A stretch of 5,295 nt of DNA from an uncultured Pseudomonas sp. (lineage in GTDB: Bacteria > Pseudomonadota > Gammaproteobacteria > Pseudomonadales > Pseudomonadaceae): the NCBI GenBank assembly GCA_937863915.1, contig CALMID010000354.1, forward strand, positions 1 to 5,295, written 5' to 3'. The position numbers were made by a program, and so were the translations under genes. Shown here one piece after another: positions 1 through 5,295 of this stretch. Positions within the stretch are counted from its first letter, which is position 1, and every line of letters begins with the position of its first letter. Below the pieces are notes generated by a model that saw nothing but the letters and a program-made list of their open reading frames with translations, made no database searches and had not been told where the DNA came from.

Positions 1-1251
1 TTAGTAATCGATCGGGTCGCGGATGATCGGGCAGGTCATGCAGTGGCCGCCGCCGCGGCCGCGGCCGAGCTCGCTGGCACTGATGGTCACCACCTCGACA
101 CCGGCCTTGCGCAGCTGGGTGTTGGTGTAGGTGTTGCGGTCGTAGCCGACCACCACGCCGGGTTCCAGGCAGACCACGTTGTTGCCGTCATCCCACTGCT
201 CGCGCTCGGCCTCGAAGCTGTCGCCGCCGGTTTCCACCACGCGCAGCTTCTTCAGGTTGAGCGATTCGGCGACCACGTTGATGAAGGATTTCTCCTCGCG
301 GCGGACGTCGATGCCACCCGGCTTGCTTTCGTCCGGGCGCAGCACGAAGGGCACGATGTTGTAGGCCACTTCCGGGAAGACGGTGACCAGGTCGCGGTCG
401 CAGAAGCTGAACACGGTGTCCAAGTGCATGGCGGCGCGGGACTTGCCGAGACCGGCGACCACCACCTTGTCGGCGGCGCCCTTGTCGAACAGGGCCTTGG
501 CCACCTGGCCGATGGCCTGGTGCGAGCTGCGCTCACCCATGCCGATCAGCACGGTGCCGTTGCCGATCGGCATCACGTCGCCGCCTTCGAGGGTGGCCGA
601 GCCGTGATCCTGATCCGGGTCGCCGTACCAGATTTCAAATTCTTCATTGATGAAGTCCGGGTGGAACTTGTAGATCGCCGTGGTCAGCAGGGTTTCCTGA
701 CGGCGGGCCGGCCAGTACATGGGGTTCAGCGTGACGCCGCCGTAGATCCAGCAGGTGGTGTCGCGGGTGAACTGGGTGTTGGGCAGCGGCGGGAAGAGGA
801 AGCTGGATTCGCCCTGGTAGGCGCAGAACATCTTCGCGACCTCGGACTCCTTGTATTTCACCAGATCGGCACCGGATACGCCGCCGATGAGGAATTCGGC
901 GATGCGCCGCGATTCCAGGCTCTCGATGAAGCTGCGCACTTCGCTCTGCAGGCCGAGACCGACACTGTTGGCGGTGATCTTGCGGTCGAGAATCCACTTC
1001 AGGGCTTCAGGGTTCTTGATCGTTTCTTCCAGCAGGTTGTGCATCTCCACCACGTCGACGCCGCGTTCGCGCATCTTGGTCATGAAGTCGAAGTGGTCGC
1101 GCTTGGCCTGCGATACCCAGATCACGTCGTCGAACAGCAGTTCGTCGCAGTTGTTCGGGGTCAGGCGCAGGTGCGCCAGGCCCGGCGAGCAGACCATCAC
1201 CTTGTGCAGCTTGCCGGCTTCGGAATGCACGCCGAGTTTCTTCTTGCTCAT
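1..1251 (-). CDS. arcA: Arginine deiminase (ArcA)
   Basis: Cytoplasmic enzyme that hydrolyses L-arginine to L-citrulline and ammonium, the first step of the ADI pathway. The 416-residue protein is complete, close to the 418 residues I recall for P. aeruginosa ArcA, and similar along its whole length. All expected catalytic residues of the guanidino-group-modifying fold are present: Asp164 in FTRDT, Glu222 in LEGGD, His276 and Asp278 in MHLD, and the nucleophile Cys404 in GGGHCMTCP near the C terminus. Each is offset by two from the P. aeruginosa numbering (166, 224, 278, 280, 406), in line with an N terminus two residues shorter. The ATG at 1251 is supported by a strong AAGGAG at 1264-1259, seven bases upstream. 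The gene starts 16 bases after the arcD stop, so the two are almost certainly cotranscribed. The TAA stop is the first three bases of the window; arcB, the usual next gene, would lie outside. I see no truncation or frameshift. Confidence 0.98.
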   Translation of the reverse strand: MSKKKLGVHSEAGKLHKVMVCSPGLAHLRLTPNNCDELLFDDVIWVSQAKRDHFDFMTKMRERGVDVVEMHNLLEETIKNPEALKWILDRKITANSVGLGLQSEVRSFIESLESRRIAEFLIGGVSGADLVKYKESEVAKMFCAYQGESSFLFPPLPNTQFTRDTTCWIYGGVTLNPMYWPARRQETLLTTAIYKFHPDFINEEFEIWYGDPDQDHGSATLEGGDVMPIGNGTVLIGMGERSSHQAIGQVAKALFDKGAADKVVVAGLGKSRAAMHLDTVFSFCDRDLVTVFPEVAYNIVPFVLRPDESKPGGIDVRREEKSFINVVAESLNLKKLRVVETGGDSFEAEREQWDDGNNVVCLEPGVVVGYDRNTYTNTQLRKAGVEVVTISASELGRGRGGGHCMTCPIIRDPIDY

Positions 1252-1267
1252 GTTCGAACTCCTTCTC

Positions 1268-2695
1268 TTAGAGGCTGAGGAAGCCGTCGTAGAGACCGTA
1301 GGCGGCGATACCGGCGCCGATCAGGACGACAACGAAGATCACTTTCTCGATGTTGGTGAACACCGCCTGGCCCAGTTCACGCTTGGCCTTGGCGAACAGG
1401 ATGGCGCCCGGTGCGTAGAGCAGGGCAGACAGCAACAGGTATTGCACGCCCGCGGCGTATACCAGCCAGACGGCATAGACGGTGGAAATCAGGGCGATCA
1501 GCAGGTCCTTGTTACGTTGACCGGCATCGTTCTCGTACGTTTCGCCACGCACGGCCAGCAGCACGGCATAGGCGCTGGACCAGAAGTACGGCACCAGGAT
1601 CATCGAGGTGGCCAGGTACAGCAGCTTCAGGTAGGTGGCGTCGTTGAACAGGGTGATGATCAGGAACAGCTGGATCAGACCGTTGGACAGCCACAGCGCA
1701 TTGACCGGAACGTGGTTGACGTTCTCCTTGCGCAGGAACTCCGGCATGGTGTGGTCCTTGGCCGAGGAGAAGATGATCTCCGCGCACAGCAGGGTCCACG
1801 ACAGCAGCGCCCCGGCCAGCGAGACGATCAGGCCGATGCTGATCAGCATGGCGCCCCACGGGCCGACGATCTGTTCCAGTACGGCGGCCATCGACGGGTT
1901 CTTCAGGCCGGCCAGAGCAGCCTGGGCCATGATGCCCTGGGACAGCAGGTTGACCAGCACCAGCAGCAACAGCACGCCGATGAAGCCGATCACGGTGGCC
2001 TTGCCCACATCACTGCGTTTTTCGGCGCGGGCGGAGAAGATGCTCGCGCCTTCGATACCGATGAACACCCAGACGGTGACCAGCATCATGTTGCGCACCT
2101 GGTCCATCACGCTGCCCAGTTCGCTGTTGCCTGCGCCCCAGAAGTCGCTGGTGAACACGTCCATCTTGAAGGCGATGGCGGCGATCACGATGAACAGCGC
2201 CAGCGGCACCATCTTGGCGATGGTGGTGATGGTGTTGATGAAGGCGGCTTCCTTGATGCCACGCAGCACCAGGAAGTGCAGCAGCCACAGCAGCACCGAG
2301 GCGCAGATGATGGCCGGCAGGGTGTTGCCTTCACCGAATACCGGGAAGAAGTAACCGAGGGTGGAGAACAGCAGCACCATGTAGCTGACGTTGCCGATCC
2401 AGGCGCTGATCCAGTAGCCCCAGGCCGAGGAGAAACCCATGTAGTCGCCGAAGCCGGCCTTGGCATAGACATACACGCCGCCGTCGAGTTGCGGCTTGCG
2501 GTTGGCCAGGGTCTGGAAGACGAAGGCCAGGGTCAGCATGCCCACCCCGGTGATCAGCCAGCCGATCAGGGTGGCGCCGGCGCTGGCGCTGGCGGCGATG
2601 TTCTGTGGCAGCGAGAAAATCCCGCCACCCACCATGGAGCCGACCACCAGCGCGATCAGCGCGCCGAGGCGGAGTTTATTGGTGGAGTCCGACAT
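1268..2695 (-). CDS. arcD: Arginine/ornithine antiporter (ArcD)
   Basis: Inner-membrane exchanger that takes up arginine and releases ornithine, the end product of the ADI pathway, without net energy cost. The 475-residue protein is a hydrophobic multi-span member of the APC superfamily, basic amino acid/polyamine antiporter family; P. aeruginosa ArcD is about 480 residues. The first membrane segment carries the glycine-rich substrate-binding motif [12 protein letters not shown] (residues 19-30). A conserved segment with [15 protein letters not shown] (about 211-225) matches the family's TM6 region. Further hydrophobic stretches lie near 40-60, 90-118, 125-143, 160-176, 234-252, 281-310, 332-350, 359-381, 398-434 and 451-470. 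I chose the ATG at 2695 because AAGGGG lies six bases upstream and the protein then begins [13 protein letters not shown], like known ArcD. An in-frame ATG at 2713 and a TTG at 2740 are less likely. It is the first gene of the operon, directly behind an Anr-like promoter. It could be confused with LysP or AdiC-like transporters, but the linkage to arcA settles the call. Confidence 0.96.
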   Translation of the reverse strand: MSDSTNKLRLGALIALVVGSMVGGGIFSLPQNIAASASAGATLIGWLITGVGMLTLAFVFQTLANRKPQLDGGVYVYAKAGFGDYMGFSSAWGYWISAWIGNVSYMVLLFSTLGYFFPVFGEGNTLPAIICASVLLWLLHFLVLRGIKEAAFINTITTIAKMVPLALFIVIAAIAFKMDVFTSDFWGAGNSELGSVMDQVRNMMLVTVWVFIGIEGASIFSARAEKRSDVGKATVIGFIGVLLLLVLVNLLSQGIMAQAALAGLKNPSMAAVLEQIVGPWGAMLISIGLIVSLAGALLSWTLLCAEIIFSSAKDHTMPEFLRKENVNHVPVNALWLSNGLIQLFLIITLFNDATYLKLLYLATSMILVPYFWSSAYAVLLAVRGETYENDAGQRNKDLLIALISTVYAVWLVYAAGVQYLLLSALLYAPGAILFAKAKRELGQAVFTNIEKVIFVVVLIGAGIAAYGLYDGFLSL

Positions 2696-2701
2696 GTTGT
2701 T

Positions 2702-2707
2702 CCCCTT
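2702..2707 (-). promoter_or_regulatory. arcD ribosome binding site
   Basis: On the minus strand AAGGGG (2707 to 2702) is followed by the six-base spacer AACAAC and the ATG at 2695. This purine-rich tract and spacing favour 2695 over the two upstream in-frame candidates, which have no comparable site. Confidence 0.75.
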
Positions 2708-2723
2708 GGTCATGGGCGATGCT

Positions 2724-2729
2724 GTTATG
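2724..2729 (-). promoter_or_regulatory. Candidate -10 element of the arcD promoter
   Basis: On the minus strand CATAAC (2729 to 2724) matches four of six positions of TATAAT. It would start transcription near 2717-2720, leaving a leader of roughly 22-25 bases before the arcD ATG. The centre of the Anr-like box then lies about 41.5 to 44.5 bases upstream of the start, the usual place for an FNR-family activator that touches RNA polymerase. No good -35 hexamer is visible, as expected for such an activated promoter. The start site is inferred, not measured. Confidence 0.55.
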
Positions 2730-2754
2730 AGACGCCGCAACGCAAGGGGGTGTG

Positions 2755-2768
2755 CTGACCTGAATCAA
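2755..2768 (-). promoter_or_regulatory. Anr/FNR-type binding site for the arc operon
   Basis: The minus strand reads TTGAT TCAG GTCAG (2768 to 2755). The FNR/Anr consensus is TTGAT-N4-ATCAA: the left half matches five of five and the right half three of five (T, C, A). The box is centred at 2761.5, about 66 bases upstream of the arcD ATG and about 42 bases upstream of a plausible transcription start. Anr activation of arcDABC under low oxygen is established in P. aeruginosa, where the box also departs from perfect symmetry. The match together with its position makes this a strong candidate; binding itself is inferred. Confidence 0.8.
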
Positions 2769-2834
2769 GAAGCGCCAGTGCATTACCCCGAGGAACAAGT
2801 CCTGTAACACGTCTACGGCGATTGAGCGTTTGCG

Positions 2835-2848
2835 GTCAGCGGGCTGAC
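2835..2848. repeat. Perfect 6-bp inverted repeat, possible operator
   Basis: The plus strand reads GTCAGC GG GCTGAC: two exact 6-bp arms around a 2-bp centre. It lies about 115-130 bases upstream of the inferred arcD start and 161 bases upstream of the creB start codon. The loop is too short for a stable RNA hairpin, so a protein-binding site is more plausible. The heptamer GGTCAGC, which overlaps the left arm (2834-2840), recurs on the minus strand at 2760-2754, overlapping the weak half of the Anr-like box. It does not fit the Pseudomonas ArgR pattern as I know it, so the binding protein, if any, is unknown. Confidence 0.4.
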
Positions 2849-2886
2849 AACTTCCTGCGCAAGCGATCAAGTCCTGAACATAGTCC

Positions 2887-2892
2887 TAAAAT
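2887..2892 (+). promoter_or_regulatory. Weak candidate -10 element for creBC
   Basis: TAAAAT on the plus strand matches five of six positions of TATAAT and lies in the most A+T-rich patch upstream of creB. No acceptable -35 hexamer sits 16-18 bases upstream; the bases there read around CGATCA. A start here would give a leader of roughly 110 bases. It is listed because it is the best -10 seen between the two genes, but it may be chance. Confidence 0.25.
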
Positions 2893-2928
2893 TGTGACGC
2901 TGCCATGTCAGGGGACTGCGCCAGATCA

Positions 2929-2945
2929 AGATTGCTGCAGATTGC
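2929..2945 (+). repeat. Short direct repeat upstream of creB
   Basis: AGATTGC occurs at 2929-2935 and again at 2939-2945, a period of 10 bases that puts both copies on the same face of the helix. A related AGATCA begins at 2923. The spacing resembles that of tandem response-regulator half sites, but the sequence does not match the E. coli CreB box (TTCAC-N6-TTCAC). Function is unknown. Confidence 0.3.
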
Positions 2946-3008
2946 CGCCCAGGTTGACGCTGGACCTGGCCTGCGGCACCGTGCCGGCAGGCAAAAGGAA
3001 GCGCAGTC

Positions 3009-3692
3009 ATGGCCCACATCCTCATCGTCGAAGACGAAGCGGCAATCGCCGATACCCTGATCTACGCCCTGCAAGGCGAGGGCTTCACCACTACCTGGCT
3101 CAGCCTGGCCGGCGAGGCGCTGGCGCTGCAGGCGCGTGAGCCTGCCGATCTGTGGATTCTCGATGTCGGCCTGCCGGACATGAGTGGTTTCGAGGCGTGC
3201 AAGCAGCTGCGCCGCAGCAGCGAGGTGCCGGTGCTGTTTCTCACTGCCCGCGACAGCGAGATCGACCGGGTGGTGGGGCTGGAGATCGGCGCCGACGACT
3301 ATGTCAGCAAGCCGTTCAGCCCACGCGAGGTGGCGGCGCGGGTCAAGGCCATTCTCAAGCGCCTGCAGCCGCGCGTGCCACCAGCCGCCGAGCCGCCTGC
3401 GGCCGGGCCTTTCCGTTTCGACGAGCTGCGTCAGCAGATTCACTATCACGGCCAGCTGCTGCCGCTGACCCGGCATGAACTCAAGTTGCTGGCCGTGCTG
3501 CTGGGCCAGCCCGAGCGGGTGTTCTCCCGCGAGCAACTGCTCGATGCCACCGGCGTCTCCGCCGAGGCCGGTTATGAGCGCACGGTGGACAGCCATATCA
3601 GGAGTCTGCGCGCCAAACTGCGCGAGGTCAGCCCGGACAGCGAGGCGATCCACACCCATCGCGGCCTGGGTTACAGCCTGAGGCTGTTGTGA
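3009..3692 (+). CDS. creB: Response regulator CreB (OmpR family)
   Basis: Cytoplasmic DNA-binding response regulator of the CreBC two-component system. The 227-residue protein (E. coli CreB has 229) has a receiver domain at about 1-120. It shows the acidic pair Glu8-Asp9, phosphoacceptor Asp52 in ILDVGLPD, Thr79 in LTARD, and Lys101 in the CreB-like stretch LEIGADDYVSKPFSPREV. An Ala/Pro-rich linker (about 121-135) leads to a winged helix-turn-helix domain (about 136-227) with LTRHELKLL, the recognition helix region RTVDSHIRSLRAKLR and the wing THRGLGYSL. The ATG at 3009 follows AAGGA (2995-2999) by nine bases, and MAHILIVEDE is a normal receiver start. The TGA stop overlaps the creC ATG by one base, which indicates translational coupling. 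In P. aeruginosa CreBC is activated when PBP4 is inhibited and contributes to beta-lactam resistance. Oddity: the tryptophan usual after the recognition-domain LLD is replaced, giving LLDATGVS. Confidence 0.93.
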   Translation: MAHILIVEDEAAIADTLIYALQGEGFTTTWLSLAGEALALQAREPADLWILDVGLPDMSGFEACKQLRRSSEVPVLFLTARDSEIDRVVGLEIGADDYVSKPFSPREVAARVKAILKRLQPRVPPAAEPPAAGPFRFDELRQQIHYHGQLLPLTRHELKLLAVLLGQPERVFSREQLLDATGVSAEAGYERTVDSHIRSLRAKLREVSPDSEAIHTHRGLGYSLRLL

Positions 3693-5116
3693 TGCCGCTG
3701 GGTATCCGCATCTTCCTGGTCTATTTCCTGTTTGTCGGGTTGTCCGGCTGGTTCGTCATGAGCACGGTGATGGACGAGATCCGCCCCGGCGTGCGCCAGT
3801 CCACCGAGGAAACCCTGGTGGATACCGCAAACCTGCTGGCCGAGCTGCTGCGTGACGACCTGCGCAGCGGGCGTCTGGAGCAAAGCCGCTGGCAGGAGCT
3901 GTTCCGTGCCTATGGCCTGCGCCAGCCGCAGGCGCAGATCTGGGATGTGCAGAAGAACAGCGTCAGCCACCGCATCTATGTCACCGATGGAGAAGGGCGA
4001 GTGCTGCTCGACTCCAGCGGCGAAGCGGTGGGGCAGGACTATTCGCGCTGGAACGATGTCTACCTGACCCTGCGCGGCCAGTACGGCGCGCGCTCCAGCC
4101 GCGAGGATGCGGCCGATCCGGAGTCCTCGGTGATGTACGTGGCGGCGCCGATCAGGGATCAGGGGCGAATCATCGGCGTGGTCTCGGTGAGCAAGCCCAG
4201 TCGCACCCTGCAGCCCTATATCGAACGTTCGCAAACACGCCTTGCCTGGATCGGCGCCGGCCTGATCGGCCTCGGCCTGCTGGTCGGCGCGCTGTTGTCA
4301 TGGTGGCTGAGCGCCTCGCTGCGCCGGCTGACCGACTATGCCCGTCAGGTGGCGGCCGGCGAGCGGACCAGCCTGCCGCCGCTGCGCGGTGGCGAGCTGG
4401 CGCAGCTGGGTCAGGCGCTGCAGCAGATGCGTGAGCAGCTGGAAGGCAAGGCCTATGTCGAGCGCTACGTGCACACCCTGACACACGAGCTGAAGAGCCC
4501 GCTGGCGGCCATTCGTGGCGCCGCCGAGTTGCTTGAGAATGAGATGCCGGCGGAGCAGCGGGCGCGCTTTGTCGGCAATATCCAGAACGAAAGCGCGCGC
4601 CTGCAGCAACTGATCGAGCGCCTGCTGCACCTGGCGCTGGTCGAGCAGCGTCAGGGCCTGGAAGAGCGCGAGCCGGTGCCGCTGCGGGCGCTGCTCGAGG
4701 AGCTGCTTGCCAGCCAGACCGGGCGCATCACCGCCGGGCAGATCGAGGTCGACAACCTGCTGGACGATGAGCAGTGCGTGACCGGCGAGCGCTTCCTGCT
4801 GCAACAGGCCCTGGCCAACCTGCTCGACAATGCCCTGGATTTCACCCCGCCGGGTGGCCTGATCCGCTGCAGCACCGAGGTGCAGGATGGCCGGCTGCTG
4901 CTGAGTCTGTTCAACCAGGGCGAGGCGATACCCGATTACGCACTGCCCCGCCTGAGCGAGCGCTTCTATTCCCTGCCGCGCCCGGCCAGCGGGCGCAAGA
5001 GCACCGGCCTGGGCCTGAACTTCGTCGAGGAAGTCGCCGCCCTGCATGGCGGCAGCCTGCAGCTGGTCAATGTGCCGGGTGGCGTGGAGGCAAGGCTGAG
5101 CCTGCCGCTGGGCTGA
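3692..5116 (+). CDS. creC: Sensor histidine kinase CreC
   Basis: Inner-membrane kinase that phosphorylates CreB. The protein has 474 residues, as in E. coli, if started at the ATG at 3692, whose A is the last base of the creB stop. TM1 spans about 7-27. A periplasmic sensor region (about 28-183) contains the CreC signature VGQDYSRWNDVYLTLRGQYG (113-132) and DPESSVMYVAAPI. TM2 lies at about 184-205 and a HAMP-like linker at 206-255. The HisKA domain has His265 in LTHELKSPLAAIRGAAE. The ATPase domain (about 365-474) has the N box NLLDNALDFTP with Asn380, the F box RFYSLP, and the G2 box STGLGLNF. The G1 box is unusual: NQGEAIP (408-414) replaces the common DxGxGIP, with Asn408 for Asp and Ala412 for Gly. 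A GTG one codon earlier (3689) would add one methionine and is less likely. Recognition rests on full-length resemblance to E. coli CreC and on linkage to creB. The physiological signal is not evident from sequence. Confidence 0.93.
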   Translation: MPLGIRIFLVYFLFVGLSGWFVMSTVMDEIRPGVRQSTEETLVDTANLLAELLRDDLRSGRLEQSRWQELFRAYGLRQPQAQIWDVQKNSVSHRIYVTDGEGRVLLDSSGEAVGQDYSRWNDVYLTLRGQYGARSSREDAADPESSVMYVAAPIRDQGRIIGVVSVSKPSRTLQPYIERSQTRLAWIGAGLIGLGLLVGALLSWWLSASLRRLTDYARQVAAGERTSLPPLRGGELAQLGQALQQMREQLEGKAYVERYVHTLTHELKSPLAAIRGAAELLENEMPAEQRARFVGNIQNESARLQQLIERLLHLALVEQRQGLEEREPVPLRALLEELLASQTGRITAGQIEVDNLLDDEQCVTGERFLLQQALANLLDNALDFTPPGGLIRCSTEVQDGRLLLSLFNQGEAIPDYALPRLSERFYSLPRPASGRKSTGLGLNFVEEVAALHGGSLQLVNVPGGVEARLSLPLG

Positions 5117-5295
5117 TTCTGTTGGCCCTGTCACGCGCCAGTGCGTGCCATTTGCGCAGTGCGCCGACTTGAACTGTTATTAGCCGGCGGGCGCTTTTGT
5201 CGCAGGGCGCTGGCCGGCGTATCCATGCCAGACTTTTTGTGACGGCCACGAACTTATGGTCGGGGGCGTTGCACGCCTTAATGCCCTATTTTGGT
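5117..5295. other. Gene-free right end of the window
   Basis: No convincing coding sequence starts or ends here. Beyond the stem-loop, the only open frame running off the edge begins at ATG 5256 (MVGGVARLNALFW) and has no ribosome site. The last 14 bases, TGCCCTATTTTGGT (5282-5295), resemble an NtrC-type site cut by the edge. creD, which follows creC in E. coli and P. aeruginosa, does not begin within these 179 bases. Confidence 0.6.
5183..5218 (+). repeat. Imperfect stem-loop downstream of creC
   Basis: Arms GCCGGC (5183-5188) and GCCGGC (5213-5218) pair exactly, as do GCGC (5191-5194) and GCGC (5207-5210). A 2x2 internal mismatch separates them, and the loop is the 12 bases TTTTGTCGCAGG. 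The structure starts 66 bases after the creC stop. No T-run follows directly; the nearest is TTTTT at 5234-5238, about 15 bases beyond the stem. It is therefore not a classic intrinsic terminator, though it could stabilise the 3' end of creBC mRNA or act with a termination factor. A REP-type repeat is possible but cannot be judged from one copy. Confidence 0.45.

Larger units (their letters stand above)
2696..3008. other. Divergent intergenic region between arcD and creB
   Basis: These 313 bases hold no credible gene; the reading frames that cross them have no ribosome site and no recognisable protein. The arcD-proximal third carries the arcD leader, -10 element and Anr-like box. The middle holds the inverted repeat. 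The creB-proximal part holds a possible -10 element, the AGATTGC repeat and the creB ribosome site. I looked for an ArgR-type pair (TGTCGC-N8-AA), known from arginine regulation in Pseudomonas, and found only offset partial matches. Confidence 0.8.

Noticed and set aside
43..1278. A 411-codon plus-strand open frame opposite arcA
   Set aside because: Low-complexity Ala/Val/Gly/His composition and complete overlap with a gene whose catalytic residues are all intact.
2696..2740. TTG start at 2740 extending arcD by 15 residues
   Set aside because: It lies upstream of the inferred transcription start, overlaps the -10 element and has no ribosome site; known ArcD proteins begin like the ATG at 2695.
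851..2758. A 635-codon open frame on the plus strand antisense to arcD and part of arcA
   Set aside because: It is rich in Gln, His, Asp and Gly, the mirror of codon use in a high-GC gene, has no ribosome site and resembles no protein family. Long antisense frames are expected opposite GC-rich genes.
2857..2870. Second FNR-type box (GCGCA-AGCG-ATCAA)
   Set aside because: Only one half matches; the other half has no similarity and the spacing to any promoter is wrong.
2801..2870. ArgR-type operator (TGTCGC-N8-AA repeats) upstream of arcD
   Set aside because: Only partial matches with one- or two-base spacing errors were found on either strand.
2822..3139. A 105-codon plus-strand open frame running into creB in another frame
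   Set aside because: No ribosome site, no family resemblance, and it overlaps the well-supported CreB start.
4298..5134. A 278-codon minus-strand open frame opposite creC
   Set aside because: Gln/Leu/Ala-rich mirror composition, no ribosome site and no recognisable domain.
5257..5272. Sigma-54 promoter (TGG...TTGC)
   Set aside because: GG and GC are separated by 11 bases instead of 10, the bases after TGG do not match, and the possible NtrC site would lie downstream instead of upstream.
5256..5295. Start of a gene running off the right edge (MVGGVARLNALFW)
   Set aside because: No purine-rich ribosome site precedes the ATG and 13 codons are too few to judge.

Overview
The window looks like ordinary chromosomal DNA from a Pseudomonas-type gammaproteobacterium. 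The reasons are the high G+C content, an arginine deiminase and an arginine/ornithine antiporter that both read like their Pseudomonas counterparts, an Anr/FNR-type box in front of them, and CreB and CreC proteins of Pseudomonas type. The species cannot be fixed by eye. I see no mobile element, CRISPR array, tRNA or rRNA.

Layout. Positions 1-2695 (minus strand) hold the first two genes of an arcDABC-type operon: arcD (antiporter), then arcA (arginine deiminase) 16 bases later. arcB and arcC, the usual next genes, would lie beyond the left edge. Positions 2696-3008 are a 313-base divergent intergenic region. It carries a well-placed Anr/FNR-like box and a -10 element for arcD, a perfect 6-bp inverted repeat, and weaker candidate signals for the rightward genes. 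Positions 3009-5116 (plus strand) hold creB (response regulator) and creC (sensor kinase), whose stop and start codons overlap by one base. Positions 5117-5295 have no convincing gene. They contain an imperfect GC-rich stem-loop and, at the very edge, a partial match to an NtrC-type site.

How the genes work. ArcD imports arginine in exchange for ornithine and ArcA deiminates arginine to citrulline and ammonia. With ArcB and ArcC this yields one ATP per arginine when oxygen is short, which fits the Anr-type box. CreC and CreB form a phosphorelay pair that in P. aeruginosa is linked to the response to PBP4 inhibition and to beta-lactam tolerance. The two units share an intergenic region, but nothing here shows that they regulate each other.

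I found no previously undescribed system. The points worth a second look are the arc/cre neighbourhood, which differs from PAO1 as I remember it; the lack of a creD start in the 179 bases after creC; two uncharacterised symmetric or repeated elements in the intergenic region; and departures from family consensus in the CreC ATP-binding domain and the CreB DNA-binding domain.
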